A stretch of DNA of 36,154 bases from B10-G9 sp964627755 (lineage in GTDB: Bacteria > Chloroflexota > Anaerolineae > Anaerolineales > UBA11858): the NCBI GenBank assembly GCA_964627755.1, contig CAZVIH010000101.1, positions 1 to 36,154 of the forward strand. Direction: 5' to 3'. The notes under the pieces were generated by a model. It saw only the letters and a program-made list of their open reading frames with translations. It was not told the origin of the DNA and ran no database searches. Below, piece after piece: positions 1 to 8,259 of this stretch. The position numbers and the translations under genes are program-made. Positions within the stretch are counted from its first letter, which is position 1. The number at the start of each line of letters is the position of its first letter.

Positions 1-130
1 ACGCAAACCCGAACAGGCAATGTACACCCTGATAGATAAACTTATTGAGATTAATCGGGCCATCAACCGTATGGTTCGCAATTTGATCTGGAATATACGC
101 ACTGGCATCGAGGAAAGATTCTCCCGTTAA
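1..130 (+). CDS. C-terminal tail of an unknown protein (truncated by window edge)
   Basis: The frame starting at base 2 is open from the window edge to a TAA at 128-130. It encodes the last 42 residues of a protein whose start lies outside the window. The visible part is Arg/Ile-rich and predicted to be amphipathic (for example EINRAINRMVRNLIW). I see no motif and do not recognise the family. A gap of about 230 bases separates it from the next gene on the same strand. Reality of the frame is likely but not proven, since only 42 codons are visible. Confidence 0.5.
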   Translation, partial: RKPEQAMYTLIDKLIEINRAINRMVRNLIWNIRTGIEERFSR

Positions 131-362
131 TTGATTCTCCCATCTCCTATGTACAATTCATAAGGGCTTCCTCATCTGGGTCTTGGCAGCCTAAAATTCT
201 GCCTGTATACCGTGTTCCATCCGATGCCTTGTATTAACTCTCTTGACGCATTATATTTTCATCAATAATCCTTCACATTCTCTAAATAATATCTTAATAT
301 CGAAGCGTTAAAATTTTCCTTGCGATTCATGATCATTTATGAATACAAGGAGTACTACTGGT

Positions 363-1406
363 ATGTCAAAGGGTAAACAAAACTGGTTGATTGATGCAAT
401 TCTATTTATCGGTTTCTTGCTGACTTTCTATCTGGATTTGACCGGATTGTCAGGGCATCAGTGGCTGGGGGTTGGAGTAGGCATAATCACACTCTACCAC
501 CTCCTGGTTCACTGGAAATGGGTCCTTGTTGTAACAAAAAGATTCCTTGGACAGACTTCAGGCCAGAGTCGCCTCTATTATTTGATTGATTGGAGCCTGC
601 TGCTCAGTGGAGGTGTAATCGGCATCTCCGGCCTGATCATTTCAACCTGGCTCAATATCAATCTTGTCAATTACCTGTTCTGGAAAGACCTTCACATCTA
701 CAGCTCCATTGCTGGACTGGTAATCATCTTGATCAAGATTGCAACCCATTGGCGCTGGATAGTTAAAACAGCATCAAATTATTTTGGGCTCTGGCGTCAG
801 CCAGCTCGTATTCCAGCTGACGTTCCCGTCCGCTCCAATTCAACACCAGGGACCATCAACAGGCGTGAATTCCTGCAGCTGATGGGAGTGGCCAGTCTGG
901 CATCTCTGATCTCAGCCGCCAACTTACTCGAGTTTGGTCAGGAAACCAGCCAGGAGATCATCAAAGAGCAGATTACCTCCCCAGTTGTCCCGGATGCCGC
1001 ACTCCCACCCTCTTCATGCACAGTAATTTGTGACCAGGGCTGTACTTACCCGGGAGAATGTCGGCGTTATATCGACCAGAACAGAAATGGCATTTGTGAC
1101 TTAACCGAATGTTTGCCGGACGAAAGCGATTCCACGTTCCAATCCAGCTCTTCCCCAGCGCCTCAAGAGCAAACTCAACAATCCCTGTCCGGAGAGGAAA
1201 TCACCTCCGAAAGTGCAGAGGGTTGTGTTGTGCTTTGCCCTTCAGCCTGCGCTTATCCAGGTGAGTGCAAGGACTATCTGGACAATAATATGAACGGCCT
1301 CTGTGATCTGGGAGAATGCCTGGAAAGCAATACATTGGAGGTTGCGACGACCACGCATAAGGGCAGACAGCACCGGGGAGGAAAATTAAAAAATCGGGAG
1401 CTGTGA
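363..1406 (+). CDS. DUF4405-type membrane protein with two cysteine/EF-hand-loop modules
   Basis: Start chosen at ATG 363 because AAGGAG at 347-352 sits 10 bases before it; an upstream in-frame ATG at 339 has no such site. The 347-residue product has four predicted membrane segments (about residues 10-28, 36-56, 74-94, 112-128) with histidines H46, H50, H111 and H129, as in DUF4405 proteins, which are thought to be heme-binding and linked to periplasmic flavin transfer. A second hydrophobic stretch preceded by NRREF (166-188) resembles an internal Tat-like or anchor segment. Two modules follow. Each has six cysteines at identical spacing (C219, 223, 227, 233, 245, 250 and C288, 292, 296, 302, 314, 319) and a 12-residue EF-hand-like loop of the form D-x-N-x-N-G-x-C-D-x-x-E. 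The FMN-binding domain often associated with the family is absent. A redox or metal-binding role at the cell surface is inference. A hairpin overlaps the stop codon. Confidence 0.75.
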   Translation: MSKGKQNWLIDAILFIGFLLTFYLDLTGLSGHQWLGVGVGIITLYHLLVHWKWVLVVTKRFLGQTSGQSRLYYLIDWSLLLSGGVIGISGLIISTWLNINLVNYLFWKDLHIYSSIAGLVIILIKIATHWRWIVKTASNYFGLWRQPARIPADVPVRSNSTPGTINRREFLQLMGVASLASLISAANLLEFGQETSQEIIKEQITSPVVPDAALPPSSCTVICDQGCTYPGECRRYIDQNRNGICDLTECLPDESDSTFQSSSSPAPQEQTQQSLSGEEITSESAEGCVVLCPSACAYPGECKDYLDNNMNGLCDLGECLESNTLEVATTTHKGRQHRGGKLKNREL

Positions 1407-1417
1407 TAGCTCCCGAT
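1393..1417. terminator. Bidirectional intrinsic terminator overlapping a stop codon
   Basis: A perfect 10-bp stem (1393-1402 with 1408-1417) has a 5-base loop containing the TGA stop of the upstream gene (1404-1406). An A-run precedes the stem and an AT-rich stretch (CATATTTT) follows it, so it can work in both directions between the convergent DUF4405 and aldo/keto reductase genes. Confidence 0.75.
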
Positions 1418-1423
1418 CATATT

Positions 1424-2404
1424 TTAAGCCGGCCAAATCTTTCTGCCTCCGCCCGGAGGAACGATCCCATCAATTAGTTCCAGGATCTCGCTGCTGAGCG
1501 CCGGCAGATGTCCCACCGCCACATTTTGCTCCAGCTGCTGAACAGTTTTAGCGCCCGGGATAACTGTAGTAACCGCTGGGTGAGCCAATACGAACTTCAG
1601 CGCCAGCTGTGCCAGGCTCAGATCTCCCACAAGTTCCCTAAGTTGTTCTACTTTTTTCAAATCATCCAGGAAGATCCCCATTTCCTCAGGATTCTCATGC
1701 CAGTTGCGGCGGAAATCTCCCTCTGGAAATCGGGAGTCCTGGTTGAACTTTCCAGTCAGTATCCCCATTGCTAGTGGTCCGCGAACGATCACACCAATAT
1801 CGTTTTCCAGACAGTAGGGAAAGATCTCAGCCTCTGCGGTCCGGTTCAGGATGCTGTAATCGATCTGCAGGGCCGCTGTCCCGCTATTGGCGTTAAATTT
1901 CTTTATAAAATCGAAATGGGAGGAACTGACCCCGTAAGATCTTACTTTTCCGGCTCGCTGCAGCAGTTGGAATCCTTCCAGGAAATATTCCAGATTGGGT
2001 TCAGGTTGATGGATATGACACTGCATAAGATCGATATATTCCGTATCCAACCGCTTCAAGTTCTCTTCTACACCTTTGACCAATTTTTCGGTGCTGTCAT
2101 AAGCTGATCTAAAACTATCATGGTCAAAACCGATCCAGCCAATTTTTGTCGCAACAAAAAACTTCTCCCTCCGGCCTTTCATGGATTTTCCCAGTAGTTT
2201 TTCGCTGTGACCCATTCCGTAAACGTCTGCTGTATCAAAAAAAGTGATCCCAGACTGCAGAGCCGCCTCAATAGTATCCAGAGAATTCTGGTCATCTACC
2301 GGCCCCCATTCACTGCCTCCAATAGCCCATAAACCTATTCCAATCTCGGTCACCTGGAAGCCGCTCTTTCCCAACCTGCGTGTATGAAGTTTTTCTTCTG
2401 ACAT
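1424..2404 (-). CDS. Aldo/keto reductase
   Basis: A 326-residue NAD(P)H-dependent carbonyl reductase of the AKR (beta/alpha)8 superfamily, expected to be cytoplasmic. The catalytic tetrad is visible: D57 and Y62 in FFDTADVYG, K87 in ATKIG, and H130 in LMQCH. The C-terminal cofactor-binding segment (TTVIPGAKTVQQLEQN) is also present. Length is normal for the family. GGAGGA just upstream of ATG 2404 supports the start. It is transcribed alone, away from the radical SAM gene and towards the shared terminator. The substrate cannot be read from the sequence. Confidence 0.92.
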   Translation of the reverse strand: MSEEKLHTRRLGKSGFQVTEIGIGLWAIGGSEWGPVDDQNSLDTIEAALQSGITFFDTADVYGMGHSEKLLGKSMKGRREKFFVATKIGWIGFDHDSFRSAYDSTEKLVKGVEENLKRLDTEYIDLMQCHIHQPEPNLEYFLEGFQLLQRAGKVRSYGVSSSHFDFIKKFNANSGTAALQIDYSILNRTAEAEIFPYCLENDIGVIVRGPLAMGILTGKFNQDSRFPEGDFRRNWHENPEEMGIFLDDLKKVEQLRELVGDLSLAQLALKFVLAHPAVTTVIPGAKTVQQLEQNVAVGHLPALSSEILELIDGIVPPGGGRKIWPA

Positions 2405-2585
2405 GCCATCCTCCGCTTAATTATCCCTGACTAATACCTGATCTGGACGATCCTCTATAGATAGCAGATCTGAATAAATAATTGCTCACTCATTTTATCA
2501 AACGCAAAGGTGTTTGGAATAGAATATGAATCTTCCTCAAAACGATTCGACATCTCCAGTGTTTATTATATTATAGGCAGACATC

Positions 2586-2594
2586 TGGTATAAT
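2586..2594 (+). promoter_or_regulatory. Extended -10 promoter for the radical SAM gene
   Basis: TGGTATAAT is a TGn extended -10 with a perfect TATAAT hexamer (2589-2594). No good -35 is visible. The predicted transcript start is near 2601, leaving a leader of about 70 bases. Confidence 0.55.
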
Positions 2595-2670
2595 TCTTAT
2601 TTAGACCTGAAACTGAAGCTCCTGAAACATTAGGTTCTTATTCATATTTGATTAATGAAGGAGCAATTCA

Positions 2671-4149
2671 GTGAAAGTGCTTTTGGTCTACCCCGAATTT
2701 CCGGATACGTTTTGGAGTTTCAAACACGCCCTGAAGTTTATCCGCAAAAATTCCTCCGCTCCGCCCCTGGGATTGCTAACAATAAGTTCAATGCTGCCCG
2801 ACCAGTGGAAACAGCGCTTGGTCGATCTTAACGTCCGATCTTTAGTAAATAAGGATCTGGATTGGGCTGATATAGTATTTATCAGCGCCATGACGATCCA
2901 AAAGGACTCTGCCAAACGAGTAATTGAGCGATGTAAAAAAGCTGGGATCCCGGTTGTGGCTGGAGGTCCATTATTCACTATGGAACCTGATCAGTTTCCT
3001 GAAGTGGATCATCTGGTGCTTAATGAAGCCGAGATTACCTTACCCGAATTCCTCACCGATCTTGAACAAAACCAGACTCGCCGGATCTACACCACTGACA
3101 AGTATCCCGATATTCGAATTACTCCGCCGCCGCGCTGGTCTTTGTTAAATCTCAGTCAATATGATTCCATGCCTCTGCAGTTTTCCCGCGGCTGTCCCTT
3201 TAATTGTGATTTCTGCAACGTGACTGCATTATTGGGTCATAAACCCCGAACCAAAAGTGCTGAGCAAATCCTGGTCGAACTTGATGGTCTTTACAATCTC
3301 GGATGGCGAGGTTCGATCTTCTTTGTGGATGATAATTTCATTGGAAACCGTAACTATCTCAAGGGTGAATTACTACCAGCCCTAGCACGCTGGCGCAAAG
3401 GGAAAATTGGTTTTTCTTTTAATACAGAAGCCTCGATTGATCTGGCGGATGACAACGAGTTGATCCACTTAATGGTTAAAGCGGGCTTCACCAAAGTATT
3501 CATTGGCATCGAAACCCCTGACAACCTGGGGCTGGAAGAATGCAATAAAAGCCAGAATATTAACCGTGATCTCGTCAAGGATGTGAAACATCTTCAACAC
3601 TCTGGTTTGGAAGTCCAGGGTGGATTTATTGTTGGTTTTGATTCCGATACCCAGACTATTTTTCAACGGCAAATCGATTTTATACAAAAAAGCGGAATCG
3701 TCACTGCAATGGTTGGTTTGCTCCAGGCTCCTCCAGGAACCAAGCTCTATGAACGACTAAAAAAAGAAAACCGGTTGTTGGGCGATATGTCCGGAGATAA
3801 TGTGGACGGCAGTACCAATATCATTCCCCAGATGGGGATTGAAAAATTGAGGTCGGGGTACCAGCATTTGATGGCCCAAATCTACTCCCCAAATCATTTT
3901 TATCAACGCGTGAAAACTTTTCTGGAAGAATACCAACCACCAAAAATAAAAACCCCCTTAACCTGGCAAAAATTCCTGGCTTTTTTTCGATCGGTCTACC
4001 ATTTAGGGATTTTTAATCACGAACGCCGGTATTACTGGAATTTATTATTCTGGACACTGAAAACGCGCCCCTCCATGTTTGCCACTGCGGTAACCATGAC
4101 GATCTACGGTTATCACTTTAACAAGATCTGCGAGCTGCATATAAATTAG
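2671..4149 (+). CDS. B12-binding-domain radical SAM protein (DUF4070 / HpnP-like class)
   Basis: The 492-residue product starts at GTG 2671 with AAGGAG at 2658-2663. The N-terminal part (about 1-140) looks like the cobalamin-binding fold of class B radical SAM enzymes (PPLGLLTISSMLP, ADIVFISAM, VVAGGPLFT). The radical SAM core contains the 4Fe-4S triad C175-x3-C179-x2-C182 in SRGCPFNCDFC. The C-terminal part (about 370-492) matches the DUF4070 extension of HpnP-like proteins. Such enzymes often methylate unactivated carbons; HpnP makes 2-methylhopanoids. No hopanoid genes are nearby, so the substrate is open. The gene appears monocistronic and converges on the HD-domain gene seven bases downstream. 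Confidence 0.85.
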   Translation: MKVLLVYPEFPDTFWSFKHALKFIRKNSSAPPLGLLTISSMLPDQWKQRLVDLNVRSLVNKDLDWADIVFISAMTIQKDSAKRVIERCKKAGIPVVAGGPLFTMEPDQFPEVDHLVLNEAEITLPEFLTDLEQNQTRRIYTTDKYPDIRITPPPRWSLLNLSQYDSMPLQFSRGCPFNCDFCNVTALLGHKPRTKSAEQILVELDGLYNLGWRGSIFFVDDNFIGNRNYLKGELLPALARWRKGKIGFSFNTEASIDLADDNELIHLMVKAGFTKVFIGIETPDNLGLEECNKSQNINRDLVKDVKHLQHSGLEVQGGFIVGFDSDTQTIFQRQIDFIQKSGIVTAMVGLLQAPPGTKLYERLKKENRLLGDMSGDNVDGSTNIIPQMGIEKLRSGYQHLMAQIYSPNHFYQRVKTFLEEYQPPKIKTPLTWQKFLAFFRSVYHLGIFNHERRYYWNLLFWTLKTRPSMFATAVTMTIYGYHFNKICELHIN

Positions 4150-4156
4150 ATTCCGC

Positions 4157-4714
4157 TCATAATCCCAATAAATCGGACTCTGCTTGCATGGCCTCCAGCA
4201 CCAGGGCAACGAACCGGTCCAGGCCTATATCCAGGTTCTGTTCACACTTTTTGATCTTTTCCCGATTAACACTGGCAGCAAAAGCTTTGGCGCCGAATTT
4301 CTTCAGGACCGACTCTACTGTCACTCCGGCGAGCTTTTTTGGATGCACCAGGGCTACTGCCACTATCAAACCTGTCAGATCATCACAACTCAACAGGGCA
4401 TAGTCCATGAGCGTGGACGGTGTAACTCCAGAATATTCAGAAGCATGGGATTGAATACAGCGGATAATCTCATCATCCAGGTCTTCGCCAGCCAGGATCT
4501 CAGCCAGCAGGATAGTATGCTGGTCCATCTGGTCCTTGGTTTTTTCATAATCAGCATCATGCAGTAACCCCACAATTTCCCACTCGGCAGGATCTCCCTC
4601 GAATTCCTGGGCCAATCTCTTCATGGCTGCCGCTACGCCGTAATGGTGTTTGCGAAGATTCTTGTTTTTGATATTTTCATTTAGGATCTCTATTGCCCTT
4701 TCTTTTGTGATCAT
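4157..4714 (-). CDS. HD-domain protein (HDIG-like, predicted phosphohydrolase)
   Basis: A 185-residue product starting at ATG 4714, with AAAGGA seven bases upstream. A longer frame opens at TTG 4753, but its Shine-Dalgarno site is too far away. Metal-binding residues of an HD phosphohydrolase are visible: H23/H24 (RKHHYG), H52-D53 (LLHDADYEK), H90 (QSHAS) and D111 (SCDDL). The fold fills the whole protein, with no output or sensor domain. Family members hydrolyse phosphoester or nucleotide substrates; this substrate is unknown. It is convergent with the radical SAM gene and divergent from the BtrH-like gene. Confidence 0.8.
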   Translation of the reverse strand: MITKERAIEILNENIKNKNLRKHHYGVAAAMKRLAQEFEGDPAEWEIVGLLHDADYEKTKDQMDQHTILLAEILAGEDLDDEIIRCIQSHASEYSGVTPSTLMDYALLSCDDLTGLIVAVALVHPKKLAGVTVESVLKKFGAKAFAASVNREKIKKCEQNLDIGLDRFVALVLEAMQAESDLLGL

Positions 4715-4884
4715 CTTCAAATCCTTTTCTAAGTCTAAAGAAGAGTATATCAAAGGTCTGGCAGTACCTCCTCATCCCGGGGATGATTAATTACAAAACC
4801 ATTGACGGAAACATGTTTTCTAGTATGGTTAATATACTCCTCAAAGAAAACGAATCGATGGTACCCCCACCATCAGGAGGCATC

Positions 4885-5850
4885 ATGAAAAGACTCTCCA
4901 ATCTCGCCTGGACTCCGGCCTGGACGTCTGTGGTTGGCTGCATCCACGGCGCTTTGAATTACCTGGATATAAAACCCAGCCTGGGTTGGTTATTTGGCGG
5001 TACAGGGCATGGGTTCATCATTAATATGTCCCAGGATGGATCCTGCCCCAGCGGACCCACGGCCTGGAAGACCTCCAAATTTTATGAACTGGGCAGGAAC
5101 CTTGGTTTTAGGATCGAGGGTCTATTTGCGGAAAAACACCAACCTGACTGGAAAGATAATCAGCAGAAAGGCTGGGATATCGCCAGGACCTCCCTGGATC
5201 AAGATCTGCCGGTTCTGGGATGGGAGTTAGCGGTCCCGGAATGGTATGTCGTTAATGGATATGATGAAGTTGGATATTACTACGATGGACCAGGCGCAGA
5301 AAGAGGGCCAAGTCCTAAACCATGGGATGAACTTGGAAATAGCGAGATTGGGCTGCTGGAAATCTTAAGCGTAAAACCTACCGAATCCTCTCAGGATCAA
5401 ATCCTGGTCAAGGAAGCCCTTGATTTCAGCATCGCTTTTAATAATGGCTCAACTGAGTGGGTGCTCTCAGACTACCTGGCCGGTCAAGACGCATACCAGG
5501 CCTGGATTGATGCTGTCCGTTCAGGCAAAGCCATATTAATGGGTCATGCCTATAACGCGGCAGTCTGGGAAGAATGCCGCAGGAATGCTGTTATCTTCCT
5601 CCGGGAAGCCAAAAAACGCCTTCCGGGTGTTGTTGATAACGCCTTTGAGAGTGCCATCCGATCTTATAGTGAGGTAGCCAAACAGCTTAAGGATGTCACT
5701 GAACTTTATCCTTTCTTCGAGAACACTCGCGAAGAACCGCTAGGAGAAAACCCCAAAAGCCAAAAGGCAGTTAAGCACCTCCAGGCAGCTAAAGAAGCAG
5801 AAAAAAAAGGCGCCGAATTCTTGGAAGAGATCCTGGAGGGAATTAGCTGA
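4885..5850 (+). CDS. BtrH N-terminal / papain-C39-like domain protein
   Basis: Start chosen at ATG 4885 because AGGAGG at 4875-4880 lies just before it; the frame is open from ATG 4783, but that start has no close site. The 321-residue product resembles BtrH_N / C39-like cysteine-fold proteins in its first 170 residues: a candidate nucleophile C19 in SVVGCIHGAL, a conserved H42 in GTGHGFIIN, and EWYVVNGYDEVGYYYDGP. The last segment corresponds to the strand that carries the catalytic His in C39 peptidases, but here a Trp precedes the YVVNGYD motif. The C-terminal 150 residues are helical, with a charged, predicted coiled end (KAVKHLQAAKEAEKKGAEFL). BtrH itself transfers an acyl group in butirosin synthesis. 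The function here is unknown. Its stop codon overlaps the AlkC start by one base (TGATG), so the two are translationally coupled. Confidence 0.7.
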   Translation: MKRLSNLAWTPAWTSVVGCIHGALNYLDIKPSLGWLFGGTGHGFIINMSQDGSCPSGPTAWKTSKFYELGRNLGFRIEGLFAEKHQPDWKDNQQKGWDIARTSLDQDLPVLGWELAVPEWYVVNGYDEVGYYYDGPGAERGPSPKPWDELGNSEIGLLEILSVKPTESSQDQILVKEALDFSIAFNNGSTEWVLSDYLAGQDAYQAWIDAVRSGKAILMGHAYNAAVWEECRRNAVIFLREAKKRLPGVVDNAFESAIRSYSEVAKQLKDVTELYPFFENTREEPLGENPKSQKAVKHLQAAKEAEKKGAEFLEEILEGIS

Positions 5851-6953
5851 TGGAAGAGAATTTTGCCCTGAAGGATATGTTCAGCAAACAGAGTGTCGGG
5901 GAGTTGGCCGAGGCAGTTATCGAAGTCCATCCTGCATTTCCAGCCGACAAATTTTGCCAGGGTGTTTTTGATGACAGTTGGGAGGGTCTAGCCCTTAAAC
6001 AACGCATCCGCCAGATCACCCTAAACCTGGGGAGAAATCTGCCCACTGATTATTCCACCGCGCTGGATATCCTCAAGAAGGCCCTGCCCCGCCTGGAAAA
6101 ACAGGGTTTCGAGAAAATGGTTTTCCCGGATTTTGTGGAAGTCTACGGGCTGGATGATTGGGATACCTCCATCTCTGCCCTGGAATTTTTCACGCAACAT
6201 ATGTCTGCGGAGTTTGCGATCCGACCCTTTATTGCCCGCTATCCGAAAAAGACCCTTAACCAGATGCTGGCCTGGTCTAATCATCCCCATCCCGGTGTCA
6301 GGCGCCTGGCCAGTGAAGGCTGCCGGCCCCGACTGCCGTGGGGACTGCGCCTCCAGGACCTGGTGGAGGATCCCGGACCGATCCTCCCAATCCTGGAGAA
6401 ATTAAAAGATGATCACCGCGAGGAGATCCGCCGCAGCGTGGCTAATAATCTAAATGATATATCCAAAGATCATCCTGATCTGATTGTGGAAATTCTGGAA
6501 AAATGGCAGGATCCTGAAAACATAGATCGAAGCCAGTTGATCAAACACGCTCTTCGCACATTGCTTAAAGCCGGCCACCCTGGAGCATTGAGACTGTTGG
6601 GTATTTCCAGCTCACCCGAGATTATTGTCGAGAATATCAATCTGGAACCTCAGGAAATCACCCTCGGCGAAGATCTGGTTTTCAGTTTTGAGATCCAGTC
6701 TACCGGTAAAAATGAACAGGAACTGATGGTGGATTACCTAGTACATTTTATGAAAGCCAACGGGACTCAATCGCCCAAAGTTTTCAAATTGACTCAAAAA
6801 ACCATCCAGCCCGGTGAGCGGATCAGGATCACCCGTAAACACGGTATAAAACATATAACTACTCGGAAATACTATCCCGGGGTCCAGACCTTCCAACCTC
6901 AGGTAAATGGAAAGCTTTTTGGAAAGGTAGATTTAATGTTGAAAATGAAGTGA
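5850..6953 (+). CDS. AlkC-type DNA alkylation repair glycosylase with C-terminal Ig-like domain
   Basis: The 367-residue product has HEAT-like helical repeats over about residues 1-250 (FFTQHMSAEFAIRPFIARYP, WSNHPHPGVRRLASEGCRPRLPW, VRRS/VANNLNDISKDHPD) and a beta-rich domain over about 255-367. This is the layout of AlkC DNA glycosylases, which excise N3- and N1-methylated bases without flipping them out. The RRLASEGCRPRLPWG block is characteristic of the AlkC/AlkD superfamily. Length agrees with AlkC forms that carry the extra beta-domain. The ATG overlaps the stop of the BtrH-like gene. It converges on the YcaQ-like gene 12 bases away. The family call is firm. I cannot confirm catalytic residues without an alignment. 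Confidence 0.85.
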   Translation: MEENFALKDMFSKQSVGELAEAVIEVHPAFPADKFCQGVFDDSWEGLALKQRIRQITLNLGRNLPTDYSTALDILKKALPRLEKQGFEKMVFPDFVEVYGLDDWDTSISALEFFTQHMSAEFAIRPFIARYPKKTLNQMLAWSNHPHPGVRRLASEGCRPRLPWGLRLQDLVEDPGPILPILEKLKDDHREEIRRSVANNLNDISKDHPDLIVEILEKWQDPENIDRSQLIKHALRTLLKAGHPGALRLLGISSSPEIIVENINLEPQEITLGEDLVFSFEIQSTGKNEQELMVDYLVHFMKANGTQSPKVFKLTQKTIQPGERIRITRKHGIKHITTRKYYPGVQTFQPQVNGKLFGKVDLMLKMK

Positions 6954-6965
6954 TTAGTATTAAGT

Positions 6966-8195
6966 TTATGAAATCTCCCCCAGCCAATCCAGATTTCCTT
7001 TTTTCAGCAGCGTCCTTGAATATTTCAGCTTTTCGGCTTCCAGGTAAACCATAAAATCCTCCAGGCAGCATTTTAATGCATCAATCATTTCCTGGTCGGG
7101 ATTAACGCCATCCTCCCACCACCAATCATTGATGGTCAGGATCCTGGATTTTTTATCAAATCCAGGATCCAGGCGGGCTACAAATCTATCCCCATATAGC
7201 ACCGGAAGAACGTAATAACCGTACTCCCTCTTCTCTTTGGGTTTGTAGACTTCCCACATATAATTGAAATCAAATAAACGGTTGAGGGTTTTCCGGTCCC
7301 AGAGCAGGTTATCCAGGGGGGCAATCAAGGCAGCTTCCTGGACTGGATCACCTTTTTTGGACCGATTGATCAGCTTTTTATTCTCCTGGAGCAAATAGAA
7401 GATCTCACCTGGCAGTTCCTCCACTTCAACTTCCAGTAAATCACCATTTTCCACCAGCTCTTGAAGGATCCTTTGCCGCTGAGGTGATTTCACACCGATC
7501 ATCCCTCCCCATTGTTCACCAGCATTGGGATGGGCCAATCCCAGGCCGCTGATCCGACGCAAGACATGCCAGCGCTGATATGCCTCCAGGTTCTGGTTGG
7601 GATCAGAGATTTTCAGCACCTCGGCCGGCAGCAGGTTTTCGATCAGGTCAAAATAACGTCGGTTGTTGACCCTATGATGAACGCCCAGTTTTCCGATCTT
7701 GAATAACCCTTCCAGACTGGCCCGGATTACCCGGGTGGGACCCCAGGCCCAATCGGTTTTTTCTTCAAAATGATAATCCAGAGAACACTGCGGCCCTTCC
7801 TGGCGGATCTGGTCCAGCACAGTGGGGGCCAGGCTCATCACCACATCCGAAGGCACACCAAATATCTCCTGCATCCGGGAGCGATGATGGGAAAAACAAG
7901 GCCAATCCTCAACCAGGCTGAGGCTGGCCATCTTATCCCAGTTATCTATCAGAAAGCGGTCCTGATAGAGAAGTTCATCAAGCACTGAGGGTTGGAAATC
8001 CTTAACCCGCGACTGCAATACCAGGTCTGGGTTGCGCCCTACCACATTGATGGGATCGAACTGGATCGAGCGCACCTTTTTCAGAAAGGTTTTTGCTCCC
8101 CTTTTTCCAGTCCAGGACCGGGGTGGATATAGCCCCTGGAAAGCTAAAAGGGTGCGTCTCGCTGTCTGCTGGGAAATCACAAGGGGGTTCGACAT
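6966..8195 (-). CDS. YcaQ/AlkX-family winged-helix DNA glycosylase (HTH_42)
   Basis: A 409-residue product. ATG 8195 is preferred over an in-frame TTG at 8207 because MSNPLVISQQTARR matches the usual N terminus; neither start has a strong Shine-Dalgarno site. The family has tandem winged helices; E. coli YcaQ and the azinomycin-resistance protein AlkZ unhook DNA interstrand crosslinks. The catalytic Q-hydrophobic-D motif of the YcaQ branch is visible at Q45-F46-D47 (SIQFDPINVV). Other family blocks include DNWDKMASL, RWHVLRRISGLGLAH and YYVLPVLYGDRFVARLDPG. It lies 64 bases downstream of a tyrosine phosphatase on the same strand and faces AlkC. Confidence 0.87.
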   Translation of the reverse strand: MSNPLVISQQTARRTLLAFQGLYPPRSWTGKRGAKTFLKKVRSIQFDPINVVGRNPDLVLQSRVKDFQPSVLDELLYQDRFLIDNWDKMASLSLVEDWPCFSHHRSRMQEIFGVPSDVVMSLAPTVLDQIRQEGPQCSLDYHFEEKTDWAWGPTRVIRASLEGLFKIGKLGVHHRVNNRRYFDLIENLLPAEVLKISDPNQNLEAYQRWHVLRRISGLGLAHPNAGEQWGGMIGVKSPQRQRILQELVENGDLLEVEVEELPGEIFYLLQENKKLINRSKKGDPVQEAALIAPLDNLLWDRKTLNRLFDFNYMWEVYKPKEKREYGYYVLPVLYGDRFVARLDPGFDKKSRILTINDWWWEDGVNPDQEMIDALKCCLEDFMVYLEAEKLKYSRTLLKKGNLDWLGEIS

Positions 8196-8259
8196 GGATA
8201 ATCCCAAAAAATTAACAATCAGGGAAATATTGTAACATTACTAATTTGTTCTAAGTACG

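Noticed and set aside
243..271. Promoter upstream of the DUF4405 gene (TTGACG with TAATCC)
   Set aside because: The -35 is good, but the -10 at the right spacing is poor and other AT-rich candidates compete, so no site can be chosen.
858..926. Tat signal peptide in the DUF4405 protein
   Set aside because: NRREFLQLMG precedes a hydrophobic stretch, but it lies after four membrane segments at residues 166-188 and lacks a clear cleavage site, so an internal anchor is as likely as a Tat signal.
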